A stretch of DNA of 64,000 nt from Lactuca virosa (Eukaryota; Streptophyta; Magnoliopsida; Asterales; Asteraceae), in contig CAKMRJ010005523.1 in assembly GCA_928212115.1 (NCBI GenBank), positions 247,070,629 to 247,134,628 on the forward strand, in the 5' to 3' direction. A model generated the notes under the pieces. That model saw only the letters and a program-made list of their open reading frames with translations. It was not told where the DNA came from and did not search any database. Positions 46,732 through 59,028 of this stretch are shown here, one piece after another. The position numbers and the translations under genes were made by a program. How positions within the stretch are numbered: the first letter of the stretch is position 1; each line of letters begins with the position of its first letter.

Positions 46732-48178
46732 CTAGCTTCTTCTTGAGTCATTTGTGATTATGAGCATGATATGGAGATGAGATTTCGGATCTGGATAGTA
46801 TGAGGTCCCTTGGACCGAAAGGCACAAGCTTTATCAAGCTTAGGACAACCTTCATGAGCTAATGTCCTTGTAAAGCCTTGTTTTGATGAGTTTAGCCCTT
46901 CTAGACCTGCATGAACGTAAAGCTTGCAGCTTTACGTTGTATCTTAGCCTTGGGAGGCTAGATCTAGAGTTTGGGGTGGTGTTTCTGCCTTAAAACGTCT
47001 GAATGAGAAAACAGACTTAGGGGACTCGACGAGTCGATGAGCCGAATCGACGAGTCGGTTAGAGTTTAACCCGATGGTTTGGACGCGTCACAGACTCGGC
47101 GAGTTGGTAATACAACTCCAAGAGTTGAGAGGGTTTTACCCATCCATGGTTTCAGAGTGGACTCGACGAGTTGACGAGACAACTCGACGATTAGGAGGGG
47201 TTTTCTGGTCCTTCGGGCACTGAGTGGACTCGACGAGTTGGCTAGCAACTCGGCGAGTAGATTTGGGTTTTCGCGATCTATTGTGTTCTGGGGGACTCGA
47301 CGAGTTCATGAGGTATACTCGGCGAGTTGAGTCAACATGGACTGTTGACTTCCGTTGACTTTTAGAGTTGGATCAGTTTGGACCTTTGACTTTCGTTGAC
47401 TTTAGGGTTTTGGTCAACTGTGGATTTTGGAGGCCATGGAGGGGTGGAGATTAGACTTGCAGCTCGAGTGTGTGATACGTTGCTTTACTCTGCAAGGTGA
47501 GTCTTCTCACTATACTTACCTGAGTGATAATTTATGTGTGACCGGAGGGTCTTATTCGTGTTATTGACCGGAGGGTCTTATTCGTGTTATTGACCAGAGG
47601 GTCTTATTTGCGTTATTGACCGGAGGGTCTTATTTGCTTATACCGTGATATGCGTTATTATGCATTCTGTCTTTGTGACTTATGCTATCATGTTATTCTG
47701 TGTATATACTGAGTTATGACGGAAGGGTCCTATGTGTTTATATTGCGTTAGGTGATGTTATGTATGGTCTTGTGATATGTGCTATATTATTCTATGTTAT
47801 GCTGAGTTGAGGGACCAGAGGGTCCAACCCGAGTTGTGAGACCGGAGGGTATTCACTGAGACACATCGACCGAAGGGTTCGAACCGAGATATCCATGAAA
47901 GGCTAATGAGATGTGTGCAATATTTTGGGGAACTCACTAAGCTTCGTGCTTACCGTGTTATGTGATATGTGTTTCAGGTACTTCTCTGGATCGCGGGAAG
48001 GTGCCGACTTGATTGTACACACGAGATGGAGTTATGTTTTTGGAGGATCCTGGATTTATTCAAGAATTATGAATATGTGTTTTCGATAATTTGACAATTG
48101 GGGATTTTGTGAAATGAGTTGATGAGATTTATGTGATTTTAAAAATGAAAAATTTGTTTGAAAATTTACGGTGTTACA
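46732..48178 (+). mobile_element. 3' LTR of G3, right part
   Basis: Resumes at CTAGC and runs to GGTGTTACA. Hairpin 46915-46937, motif array 2 at 47021-47323 with one extra motif pair, four rather than three copies of the about 31-bp ttattgaccggagggtctt unit near 47540-47640. Confidence 0.88.
47497..47977 (+). other. Putative LTR intron (G3, 3' copy)
   Basis: Donor CAAG|GTGAGT at 47497, acceptor TGTTTCAG|GTACTTCT at 47977, 481 bp, 26 bp longer than the 5' copy through an extra repeat unit, while both splice-like sites are unchanged. Confidence 0.5.
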
Positions 48179-49002
48179 AAGTCGGTGCAGGTCCTGCGCC
48201 GGCTACACTGAGGATCACTAACGGAGGTCAGGGTCGAGCAGCGCCCCTGAGGGCCCATGGACGCGCCTTTCAGCTTACAGCAGAGGAGGCTAGGGCAGCA
48301 CCAGACGTGGTTGCTGGTATGTTTCTATCCCTTATCTTACTGATTATATCTGTTTTATGCTTATATGTTTGTACCTGTGATTAGGTACGTTTTTAGTGAA
48401 CTCCTTACGTGCTTTGGTATTATTTGACTCGGGGGCGAGTCGGTCGTTTGTTTCTCAGTGTTTCAGTAGGGAGTTTGGGCTGCCAATGGGATAGTTAGAC
48501 TGTCTGTTGCGGGTCTCCATCGCCAATGAACACGGGGTTTCCGCTTCTTCGGTGTATCGGGGTTGCATATTGGAGATTTTCGGAGTGTCTTTTCCGATAG
48601 ACCTGATTCCGATTCCCATGGGGGATGTATGTGTGATTGTGGGTATGGACTGGCTTAGTCTTTTCGGTGCCATGATTGACTGCGAGGGTCAGCGGGTAGT
48701 AGTTCGAACCCCAAGTGGGGGAGAACTGATTGTTTACGGCGAGGGCACCAGATTGGGATCATGGTTTTGTTCGCCTGCCAGGGCCCGACAGTATATTCAG
48801 CACGTGTGTGCGGGATATTTAGCGTATGTGGTGGATACGCGGGTCAGAGATCAGGTTTCAGTATCAGAGGTTCCAGTAGTTAGAGAGTTTACTGATGTGT
48901 TTCCGGAGGAGTTACCAGGAGTGTCTCCGGAGATACAGGTCGAGTTCAGGATCGACCTTGTGCCAGGTGCGGCCCCTATCGCCAAGGCGCCGTACCGGTT
49001 CA
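48179..49002 (+). pseudogene. G2 gag C-terminus, protease and start of RT
   Basis: Continues the gag frame cut at 35527: GPAPATLRI... and AFQLTAEEARAA, then aspartic protease with LFDSGASRSFV near 48422-48455 after a 68-bp intron-like gap (48317-48384). A TAG at 48492-48494 breaks the frame; from 48507 it is open through VIVGMDWLS to the RT linker VEFRIDLVPGAAPIAKAPYR. It ends at about 49002, where a foldback element starts. The polymerase core, integrase and 3' LTR of G2 are not seen. Confidence 0.85.
48317..48384 (+). other. Putative 68-nt intron in the G2 gag-protease frame
   Basis: The frame reads ...APDVVAG up to 48316 and resumes GTFLVNSL at 48385, with GT at 48317 and AG at 48384. The intervening 68 bases are T-rich and would add a stop. 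Removing them keeps the frame, which is the expected look of a small plant intron. The corresponding junction in G4 (VVTGTFLLDNS near 62690-62660) has no gap. Confidence 0.55.
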
Positions 49003-49015
49003 AATGTGGATAGTG

Positions 49016-49080
<65 letters not shown>

Positions 49081-49521
49081 TCCAGGTTCAAATGTGGATT
49101 GACATCTATTGTGCGGACGTGTGGATAGTGCTACTCTGTGAGAATGACAAAGAAAATATATTGTTTGGTAATGTGAATACGTTCAATCTTACATAACTAT
49201 TGTCATTATCACACATTCTCACTAATTAAATCGTCTATAAGGTTATTATAGACTTTTTATTATTATTATTTTCATTCTTTCATAATGTTGTCAGAATGTT
49301 TATTGAGTCGTATTCTGTAAGAATGAAAATGAGTAAAAACCGATGCGTGAGAAGAAAAGTGAATAAAAATTAGTGAGAATGTATGAAAAATTGAAAATGA
49401 CGATAGTTATGTAAGGTTGAACGTATTCACATTATCAAACAACTTATTCTCTTAGTAATTCTCATAGAATAACATTGTGTACACGTCCATACAATAGTTG
49501 TCCACCCACATTATAACCTAG

Positions 49522-49524
<3 letters not shown>
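49003..49524. mobile_element. Foldback (MITE-like) element with TA-repeat flanks
   Basis: Main element 49082-49524 is a near-complete inverted repeat with arms of about 200 bp: gtttggtaatgtgaatacgt near 49164 pairs with the inverse of 49417-49436, and the pairing runs from the outer aggtt...atgtgg to an inner ttttcattctt. TA tracts flank it (49017-49060, then (GA)10; and 49525-49571). The stretch 49003-49016 is a shortened copy of its left end. No coding capacity. Confidence 0.75.
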
Positions 49525-49574
<50 letters not shown>

Positions 49575-49691
49575 TTTATGGACAAATATCTATTATTTTC
49601 TCATGGATAAGCATCACATTAATGAACCCTTTCCAACACAGAAAGTGAGACAATTTATAGACAATTTACACACAAATTAAGATATTATTAT

Positions 49692-49722
<31 letters not shown>

Positions 49723-49947
49723 TTTCTCTTACCTTAGCAGCTACAGTAAAGTGACTTTTTAACATGTTTGGTCACATATTTGCTGTATATCACAATGTTG
49801 TTCATCGAAATTGCTCCTTCCTGCTCAATGTCACCGCTTTTTTTTCCTAGATTTCCTCTCCTTGGTTTGAGAGCCCTCCTGTACACGTGGTGGCGTTGGG
49901 ATATCCACTGTGTACGTGTTTTCCATTCGACCTTCTCTCTTCTCTAC

Positions 49948-50033
49948 TCACCGATTCTCCTATAATCCACCGCTCCTTTCCTCTAATCATTCACCGATTC
50001 TCCTATAATCCACCGCTCCTTTCCTCTAATCAT
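49948..50033 (+). repeat. 43-bp tandem duplication
   Basis: Two identical 43-bp units beginning tcaccgattctcc at 49948 and 49991, in the pyrimidine-rich leader-like stretch. Confidence 0.95.
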
Positions 50034-53000
50034 TCAACTGCACCGCCATCGCATATGAGTTCCAGAAATAGCGGGGATCGATTTCGCCTTCCGCCTCCTT
50101 CTTCCCGACTCCCTTAGTCGCACCCTCCTTTATCTCTAAAATCCTCAATCTACACAAACGGAAGTTACATATCGCTTCTGTATCTGTGTCCTTGAATTTT
50201 TTGGATCATTGTTCCGATAATCAGAGAAACATTCGAAGGCGTAGAGATTGGGGGGTCCGACAAGGAAGAAGGAAGAAGCAATAACTTACACCGACACTCC
50301 TGTTGTCTCCGTCCTTCGCATCGCCACCTCCGGTTATCTCACCGCTTCCACCTCCTACATCGACAATCAAAACAAATACGTACATGAATGTAGACCAGAT
50401 GCGACCGTCTTCACGCTTCTTCTCATACGGTTTTGTGTCCGTTTACACCTCTCACCGTTCCTGTGCAGGTTCGTTTTTTTTATTTTAATTTAGTTATTCA
50501 ATTCGATTCAGTTCTGTGTTGCCCTAGATTTTTCCTGATTAAGGTTCTTAGGGATATTTAGTTCCGTCTTGCTTGCCTTGCGATTTAAAAAAAACAACCA
50601 GTTTGATACAGTGGTTCACAAGGATTCACAGTAAGTTATTCATGCCATTATTAAGGGCTTATAGTTCATGAAATTTCTGATTACGTCTCTGGAAGTTTAT
50701 AATTTCACAGTTGTGGCATGTCCAATGACAGAATTCTCTTAATAATGTTTTGGAACATCAATTCGTGCGTGTTTGGTGATGCATACCATTCACTAAATCT
50801 ATCCTCATCTCCACCATATGAATTCAGGCAAGGTCTACGTGCCAGTCAGAGTACAAGGTATTCGTTCGTCTTTCTCCCATAAGTTGAAAGTGTATTGAAA
50901 CAGATGGAATTTTCTCTTTCTATTTTCTGTAATTTTTCCTTTTATTTCAGATGATTTCAATTTCTTCAGTTGTGGTGTCAATTTTAGCCTCTAATTGAAT
51001 CCCTTTAACATTTCTAATTTTCGTTTCAGGTAAGATTGGATAGTAAATTACGATATTGTCTTTGTTTTCTGTCACTTATCTGTAATCTTTATCTATTTCT
51101 TTTCCTGAAAAAAAAGAGTAAAGGTCAATAATAGCGACTGCAACGTGAAATGGTCTGCAATTAGGGTTCTTACAGAGAATTCAGCTCCAAAAAGAGCTTA
51201 TTGCGTAAGGTGACACCATTAAGTAAATCCATTTTGTAAGTTTTTGTTGTAATTTATTTTAAATCTTTGAACTATTGACCGCCAACTGATATTCTCATTT
51301 GTTTGGGTTTTTAGGTTATAGTTTTTCTGAATCTTTTTTTTTTATTAAGGATATTGGATTGTTTTTCCGTTTCAGGTTATGTTACTTCATTGGTGCTATG
51401 TTCTTGACTGTCGTTGATGCCTTGAGCATGGTATATTAGGATGATAAATTGAAAGTATTCCTTTCTTTTTTTTCCATGGTTGTTTTACCTTTTCTAATAT
51501 ACATTCTTTTTTGTCCTTAGGTGTTTTATGGTCAGAGGAGTTAATGTGGATTGATTAATCAATATTATGTAGTTGGTGTTAACTTGGACATATCTAGGAC
51601 CTGTTTTCTGGTCTTTTACTGTTGGGTAGGGTAAGGTTTCAAATAACTAATATTTTATTCTTTGTTTTGTATGCATCATAAAATAGAAAGTGGAAGTCTT
51701 ATGTTATCAATATTTTCTTTGTGAATGAAAAATTAAGTTTCATTTTGATAAAATATAAAGTTTGCCAAAATATAACCAAGTCTGGTCTCTCTTTTTAAAA
51801 AAATAAAAATAAAAAATAAAAAAAACTTCTCATGAGTCAGGCTAACAATATTTTTTAAATTGAAATTTTACTAGTCTTTGTCTCACATAGTGAATTTTTG
51901 TTTTCAGAATCACTGGTAAAATGTGTTTTCTGGCTTTGTTTCAACAGCAATGAGCATCAAAGTGTTGTCAACTGCAGTTGTTGGTAATTATAATGTACCT
52001 CTACAGGTCGTTAGCAACTTTGGTTTCAATGTTTACTGAATATCTAAAAATCTTATACTAATTTGTAAATTAATCTATAACAAAATGATTTCGTTAAATA
52101 ATTTGACAGAACATGATTAAAAAAAATTCGTTTTTGTTATATAACTTAATAGCAAGGGTATTTGCAAAAATGAGCTTTTGGAATATTGGAATATGATAAA
52201 TAACCAGACTTTCACATCAATACAGTACAGAACAAACTATAAGTAATCCAAACTTTCGCTAATTATGTATCTGTTTATAACTTTCCTTCAAATTATGCAG
52301 GAGCGGTAGAAGAATCCAAAGGATTTATCACATTCTCCTTAACTAGCGGACTTAAATATCTTGTCTCCCAGGTATGTTGAACTTATTTCTTTCTGAATCT
52401 CTAGACTCAAAAAGAATACAACTGTAATTGAAGCACTCTGCCACAGCTCCAGTTGTGCAAATGTTCCTGTTGATGCTCATGTTTAAAAACTATAAAAGTG
52501 TATTAATAGTTGCACCTGTGAAATCTGATGAAGAATCCAAATCCTAAATTGGTGATAAACGGTAAACAAAGTTAACAGAGGTATAAAAGTTTTTTTGGAT
52601 TTGCCTTCTTAGTGTTATTCATTTCATATATGGAAATAAATAAAAATTAAAAAGATTGATTATAAAATTTTACAATAAAGAATTTTTTTTTTGAAGTTTC
52701 AAATATTCTTTTTACCTGTTTATTTTGTTTATTTTGATAAGAGGAAAGAAGAATGTGTTTACCAAAGCATCAGTTTCATGATATGAGGAAATAAGAATGT
52801 CTTTACCACAAGGACTCTTTTACACGGTTATTATTATTCTTATTATATATAAGAGCTACAAAACAACATATTTCCACTTCACATTTATCGTTTCTTCAAA
52901 ATAATAATAATAATAATTTCTTTCTCTGGATAAATGACATACTTTTAGAATATTGATAAGCTTTTTTCATTAAACTCTTTCAAAATGGCCAGACCCTGAA

Positions 53001-54912
53001 ATGAGACCATTGAATGACCAAAATGACCCTTATTGATTTGATGTGTTTTACGTGTTTGTAATTGTGTGCATTGAAATGTATAAGAAAACTATGGGAGTGG
53101 TTATACTTATGTAGGAGACACATGTTGATGATGGCAGGGCATATGTCAAATAATAATGATCGTGGGTTTGACTGGTACACTTACCGGAGACATAGGCTAG
53201 TTTTCTGAATTGCAGATTCTGTAAGTTTTTCATTCAAATATATAGTTTCGTGTAGAACATTTTTGAAATGGAGTAACTTAATGTGATAACCGTGACTTTA
53301 ATGACAACACTACCAATAGAGACTAGAAATATTTTTTCTACAACTTTAAAACAAAAATTTAGTTTTCAGATAAAGATCCACAAAGTTGTGAACAAATTCA
53401 GGTTTTAAGTATTCTGAGAACAAAAGGAAATATAGGATTTATGTGAATACGTGAGATGTTCCAAATTACTCAGATGAGATGTTTATAGCTTATATACTAA
53501 TAAGTTGTTTGATAATATCTAACGCCAGACCGTCAGGACTACTGAGCACCACCTTTGGACTCGGTCGTTGCAACCATCAGACCACCTAACATATTCATGG
53601 TTTGTTCATGTATTATTGATTTTTTTGTTTTTTTTTTCTTCATGCTTTTTGTCATAAAATTAAACCAAGTAACTTTGATTAAAATAGCCTCTTTAGCTTT
53701 TTTTTTTGAATGATTACAGGTATATATTCATACGGTTTGAGGATTTTGGATTGGACTACTTTTAAGATTTCTTACCCTTTCATACATAGGTAAACAAGCT
53801 TTGATAAGAAGCACAAATCATAAATTTGTCAGCTGGGTTTATTAGTTTTTAGTGCAAAAAAGATGGAAAATAACAAGGCAACCACATGAAAGCGAACAGT
53901 ACAAGTACGTTTATTATAGCATTCTATTTTAATTTTTCTTGCAAACCATTGTAGTTTGCAAAATCCATTGAGTTGTAGAAACATAAATTTCTTGATTTCT
54001 TTATGCGTTTCGAAATAGGTTTGCTAATTTTACTAATAGTTACTAATTAATAATAAGCATGAATAGGTTTCCTAATAGTTACTAATAGTTACTTCATGCC
54101 ATGAGTGATCACAAGAGTGTTTCAAACAAAAAAAATCAAAAAACAAACTTCTGCTAATCTTATGAAACTGCTATTGTAGGAATGTTGTGAAAGACTTATC
54201 AATTGGGACAATATGAGTGGCTGCATTTTCCATGATGTCAAAGGGTGTAAATCTTTCGATGTGTTTTTGGGGATCTTTTTCAAATAATTTTTAATCAATT
54301 TCAAAGAAATTCAAAAAATTCTAATTCAGGTCAACAAATTCATCTTATTTTTAAAGGCAACACTTCTTTTAAAATAATTATTTTCTGACTATTGTTAATG
54401 TAGGTTTTTGACAAAAGTGATTTGATTCTGACGGGTTGCAGCCCAGTTAAGCCTCTACCTTTTCATCTTTCCAGCAGGTATCACATAAGGTGAGATTTGT
54501 GATTAAATAGAGAATGAACAACCCTTATGTATGCTATGTTGCTATTTGTAGAAATACTTTTTTGCTAAACCATATATTACCTCTTTGCCCTCCGGACCCA
54601 TTTATGCGTGTGGAACCGAAACATGAAGAGTTGAACCGGTTCATCAAAATGCGCTTCATTGGACTGATGTTTACTGGGTTTTTTTGCATATCTTAGAACA
54701 AAAATACTAAAATAGGCTAATGTATTTTCATTTTAATGTTTAGCTTTATGTAATTTGGATCCTTTTTTCTGCAAAGGGCAATGTCCTTTATTTTTATTAT
54801 TTTAAGCATCAAAATTGTAAAAGGGCGAATTGCAGAGAATAGCAACATACTTAACTGTGGCTACCAATTAAGACAATCTACTATACATGCACACAAAAAC
54901 ACCACCTTCCAA

Positions 54913-54940
54913 CCCCCGCAACGCGGGGGAACACATCTAG
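54913..54940 (+). mobile_element. Helitron 3' terminus
   Basis: CCCCCGC, loop AAC, GCGGGGG (54913-54929): a perfect 7-bp stem. Seven bases later comes CTAG (54937-54940), followed by T. This is the plant Helitron 3' end pattern: hairpin, short spacer, CTRR, insertion before T. Confidence 0.7.
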
Positions 54941-55269
54941 TTATTATTATTATTATTATTATTAATTTTATTTTATATTTACTATGTATGTGTATATGTG
55001 TTTGTACGTGTATGTGTATGTATGTATATACATGTGTATCTATTCACCATCACCATTGTTAATAACGAGGATGAAGCAGTTGCATTGCATACATGAATTG
55101 CTTCTCTCCTCGATCTTTTTTTAACATCTTATTTTCAATAGATTGGTAGCACACTTTATCTGTGATCTATACAAACTTGGTTGATAATACCCTAGAGATG
55201 AAAGGTTATTTATTTATTTATTTACTTATGTAGTTAATTACTATCTAACCACTCAATGCCATTGTAAAA

Positions 55270-55330
<61 letters not shown>
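54941..55330 (+). repeat. Dispersed repeat, copy 2, and (TA)n tract
   Basis: (TTA)n then blocks matching 17705-17860 and 18296-18480. It lacks the hAT MITE, so it represents the empty state. A 57-bp (AT)n tract follows at 55271-55327. Confidence 0.65.
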
Positions 55331-55424
55331 TTATGAATTGATCATTCAGTACAGAGTGGTCAATATACTTTCATGTTTTATATATCTAGTCCTTCTCCTT
55401 TAAACATATTTCATTTTGCCCCAC

Positions 55425-55560
55425 GATGAAAGCCTAGTGGTTGAGGAGTGAAATCTACACGAGGTCTACGGTTCCACACGATTACCTCCGATGTGAGTTG
55501 TAGGAGGGATTGATGTGAGCCACACGGATGGTGCCGTTTAAATTTTTTTATTTCATTTTA
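55425..55560 (+). mobile_element. Possible tRNA-derived SINE
   Basis: agcctagtggttgaggag (55431-55448) resembles a pol III A box and ggttccacac (55470-55479) a B box with one mismatch, at a suitable distance. A T-rich tail follows at 55540-55560. This is the layout of plant SINEs, but no target duplication was found. Confidence 0.4.
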
Positions 55561-55666
55561 TAACGTAATATTTGTTTTTCGTGTGTTTTATGTATGTAAA
55601 TAAAGACCTGAAATAATATGATGAGATGGAAGAACCAATGTTTCCTCTTGGATTTAAAGCTATACC

Positions 55667-57078
55667 TGATGGGTTTTCTAGGTTACATCAAATAGATTTG
55701 CACAGTGAAATTTACATAAACACTTACGGGTACATGCAACCTAGAACACTATGACATTTTCTCAAGTTATAGCAACATATTTTATGAAACAATCTTCTAA
55801 CCTATGAAATCGAAAAACACATGAGTTAGAACACATACCTTTTGCAAAAATCGAATGATGCAAACAATTCTCTTGATTTCTTCCTTGGAAAGCAAGCACC
55901 AATAATGTGGATGCCTGTAATGGTTCATACCCCAAACCCTAGAACTTTAGAATTCAAGATGAGAGAGGATGAAGGATGAGAAATTTCATTCTCTGACTTA
56001 GTGAAAGAGAGAGCCATAAATATGATGCCCAAGGGGTCCTATTTATGGTTAGAGAATTTCCAGGATAAACCCTGATTTGAATTATAAAATAATCAGATTT
56101 TATCTATTCAAGATAATTATTCTTATCAGCTATAAGAGGCTTCCAGAAACCCTCGAAACCCCTCTAAAATCGTCCATGCCGAAGGAGGGTTCTAGAATTC
56201 CCTTCCTTGCTCAATCATGAACAATTCCAATTCTACCATTGAACCTTAATTCCAATTAATTCTAGATTAATTCTGATTAATAATTAAGTAATTCCAACCA
56301 TTTCTTATTAATTCAAAATTAATTATTAACTATTTCTAATTGATATATTAATCATATAATATACTACCAAATCATTTTATCAATTCTAAATATTTCTGGT
56401 TATGAAGGCAACTCAAAAATGACTTTACTTTTATTCACTAAGATTATATGGATTTAGTTAAGACCTTAGACACCTTAATCCAAGTCTCTCACTTGGATAA
56501 GTCATCAACTACAATTGCAAGTATATACTTTGAATAACTAGTAAATAGTGCTTTTCAAAGCCACTGTTAAACTCTAATTAACAGATGTTGGCCCTAAGAT
56601 AAGTGATCAACTATTACTTTGTTCTACAAGATATCGTATGTACATGAGACAAGGATATGAATCAATCTCGTGGTCCAAGATTTTGTTCCCGATTTACAAT
56701 TTATGATAAATAAATTCAGACTACTAATTGAACACATCAATTTAGTTCGGGCAAGGCCTTGTACATGAATGTTAGCATCAAATCACTAAGGAGCCCAAGC
56801 ATATCAGTTTTCCTGTTAAGGCAAAAGGAACGAATAATTTTTAGTTATATAATCATAACCTTTACTCATCATGTCATACATGGAATCACATCTTATATCA
56901 TCCATTTACAGATGCATTGATGTAAAACTAATGCATAACAGGTTTGCAAACTATAACTTATATATATCTCCATTTGAAAAATAGAAGATATGATCGTCTT
57001 AGCATTAGTCGTGATTGAATCCATGAAGTAATCTCTAAGCAGGGGTTTAGCCAATACATAAAGTCCATATTTCCAAGT
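55667..57078 (-). mobile_element. Copia C4: 3' LTR and 3' untranslated tail
   Basis: LTR about 55667-56484, minus-strand start CTTGGATTAAGG, end AAACCCATCA. The polypurine tract (CCAAGTGAGAGAC read on the minus strand, 56485-56497) adjoins, then 580 bp matching the family 3' tail at 2547-3150. It is cut at 57079 by the LTR of G4. Coding region absent. Confidence 0.7.
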
Positions 57079-58667
57079 TGTCACACCCCGAAACCGATGG
57101 CGGAAGCGTTCCGGGGTGGAGGACGTCATGTATAGCATCACAACCAATGAATAACAACAATCATAGCAACACAACCATTACAGTGAATACTTAAGTAAAA
57201 ATGTTTACATCAATTCTGAAACTTGTTTGAATTACATCATATAACTTGTATGAATATAACATTAAACTCTTATTGCTTCAACTCTTCAAAAAAACCCAGC
57301 AGACACCTGTCTACTGATTTCCTGAGAATACAAGCAGTTTAAAAGAGTATCAACATAACGCTGGTGAGTTCATAAGCGGTGGTTTGTAGTGAAAATCGTT
57401 GATGAGTTCGGAAAATATTTGAATAGTTTCAAGAAAATCCGATATTTTCCTTAGTGAAAACGTAGTGTTATCAGTTCTGTAATAAACCATGAATATCTGT
57501 ATGTTTCCAAGAAAATCCGATATTTTCTTTAGTGAAAAGGGTAGCGTTATCGATTTCGTATAAAACCATGAATGTTTGTTACTGAAAACTGTAGTGATAT
57601 GCGAGAATACTACCTCATGTGACTAGCTAAAACTAATCATGAAGTGTAAGTATTTTATATGTGAAACCATTGCATAATCGGTTCTGTTTGAAAAACCCTG
57701 GCCTTAGCCAGAATACGTAGTGTGTATCAGTTCTATTTAGTAAAAATAGAACTATTGAAGAGTGTTAAGTTGTAAACTAAAGGTGATTTATACATATTTT
57801 GAGTCGTATAACCATGCTTGATATGACTAGACCTTTCCAACGTTCTTCAGGCGTCGAGTTAAATGACATTTGTACATCTCAGGCGTGCCCGCCTAACTAT
57901 AGCTAGCAGTCCAGATGTGGGATTGTCAGTCCCGAATAGATCTATTCACAAATCTCAAGCTCTCCCTCCAGGAGACTCTGGTTATACAGTGGTAGGATTT
58001 ATCCCTGTACACCTAAGGGTACAGTAGTGAAGTAGCGCCTCACAGTATCGTACAATCTAGTTTACATGTAGTGTAGTAGCGTTCTACCGTAGTGAAAATC
58101 CGTATGTATACCGTATATAATGATAATTACAGCTATGAAAAACCATGATAAAGTGGTGATGTAACTGTAAACTATTTCTGTCTTCGTGCATATGTTTAAT
58201 AGTGAAAGTTTCTGTACTCGTGATGTTTAGAAAATCCCAAACTATACCGATTATAGTTTGCATGTATAGTGAATAGCGTGTCCGGAAAACTATGCAAATT
58301 TTTGTGAAAACGTCCCTTATGCTCAACACAGTACAAAAGGGTTAAAGTATGCGATTTGCATAAGTTTTGAAAACATTTATGATTAACTTGTATTCCCCCC
58401 CTAAAAACATTAAAAATATGGAAAATGTAGGGGTATGAACTCACAGTTCTTGTTGTGAAATCGTTGACTGAAATGAAGATCCTCGAGTTGTTGCACGCGA
58501 CACTTAACGGAATCCTGTTATCAAATAAATACGTATATGTATCTAAATTAGCGATTTCGTTAGATAACGTGTTAGAGGTACACTTGAATTCGGTTGAGGA
58601 ATGTTACCGGGACTTGATCGAATCGAAGAAGGTGGGTTTTCAGTCAAAAACACCACTTAAAAGGTGT

Positions 58668-58850
58668 TTACGGTCGAAGAGGAGTTTACGGTTCTTGAAG
58701 GCTTGGACCGTAAACTCAAGAACAGAGTTTACCGGTTTCTGGGCTTGGACCTTAAACTCAAGAACAGAGTTTACGGTTTCTGAAGGTTGGACCGTAAACT
58801 CAAGAACAGGGTTTACGGTTCTTGAAGGTGGACCATAAACTCAAGAAAAT
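58668..58850 (-). repeat. 42-bp array of inverted GTTTACGGT motifs
   Basis: gaccgtaaac-type motifs at 58706, 58748, 58790 and 58831, 41-42 bp apart, each unit also containing gtttacggt in the opposite sense. This is the counterpart of motif array 2 of the other gypsy LTRs. Confidence 0.9.
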
Positions 58851-59028
58851 GGTTCTGATGCTGATTTCGAAGAGATAATCGTTTCCGGCGTTCCCAAGTG
58901 ACTCCAAACGTGGTTTCTTCGATGATTTCCGAAGTTTGAAGGCGTTTTGAGTGTTTACGGTTAAGGTTCTTAGAGAGAGAAGGAGAGAGTTTTTGGCCAG
59001 AAATGTTCTAATGAAGGTGGAGGCATCG

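Larger units (their letters stand above)
35528..48178 (+). mobile_element. Gypsy-type element G3 without pol, carrying C3
   Basis: Two LTRs (35528-37403; 41779-48178 interrupted by C3), primer site TGGTATCAGAGCC at 37406-37418, and polypurine tract AAGTGGGGGAGAGT at 41765-41778. Internal region 4.4 kb, no recognisable pol. It interrupts the gag of G2 at a point where the frame resumes exactly at 48179. The flanking five bases (AAACG and AAGTC) match poorly, so the target duplication has decayed or was never perfect. Confidence 0.88.
49525..54940 (+). mobile_element. AT-rich stretch ending in a Helitron-like terminus
   Basis: No retroelement domains. TA tracts at 49525-49571 and 49692-49719. 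49760-50130 is pyrimidine-rich and resembles a transcript leader. Exon-like pieces with splice-type borders occur, for example 52303-52370, which reads GAVEESKGFITFSLTSGLKY and is followed by CAG|GTATG; I do not recognise the protein. The right end carries a hairpin and CTAG (54913-54940). Interpreted as a Helitron holding gene fragments; the left end (TC) was not found, so the start is only where other content ends. Confidence 0.4.

Noticed and set aside
35523..48183. Clear 5-bp target duplication for G3
   Set aside because: AAACG and AAGTC share only the first two bases. The junctions rest instead on LTR ends and on the continuing gag frame.
50040..50493. A host gene starting near 50055 or 50248
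   Set aside because: Frames are short, differ between phases and show no recognised domain. Kept only as exon-like content of a possible Helitron.
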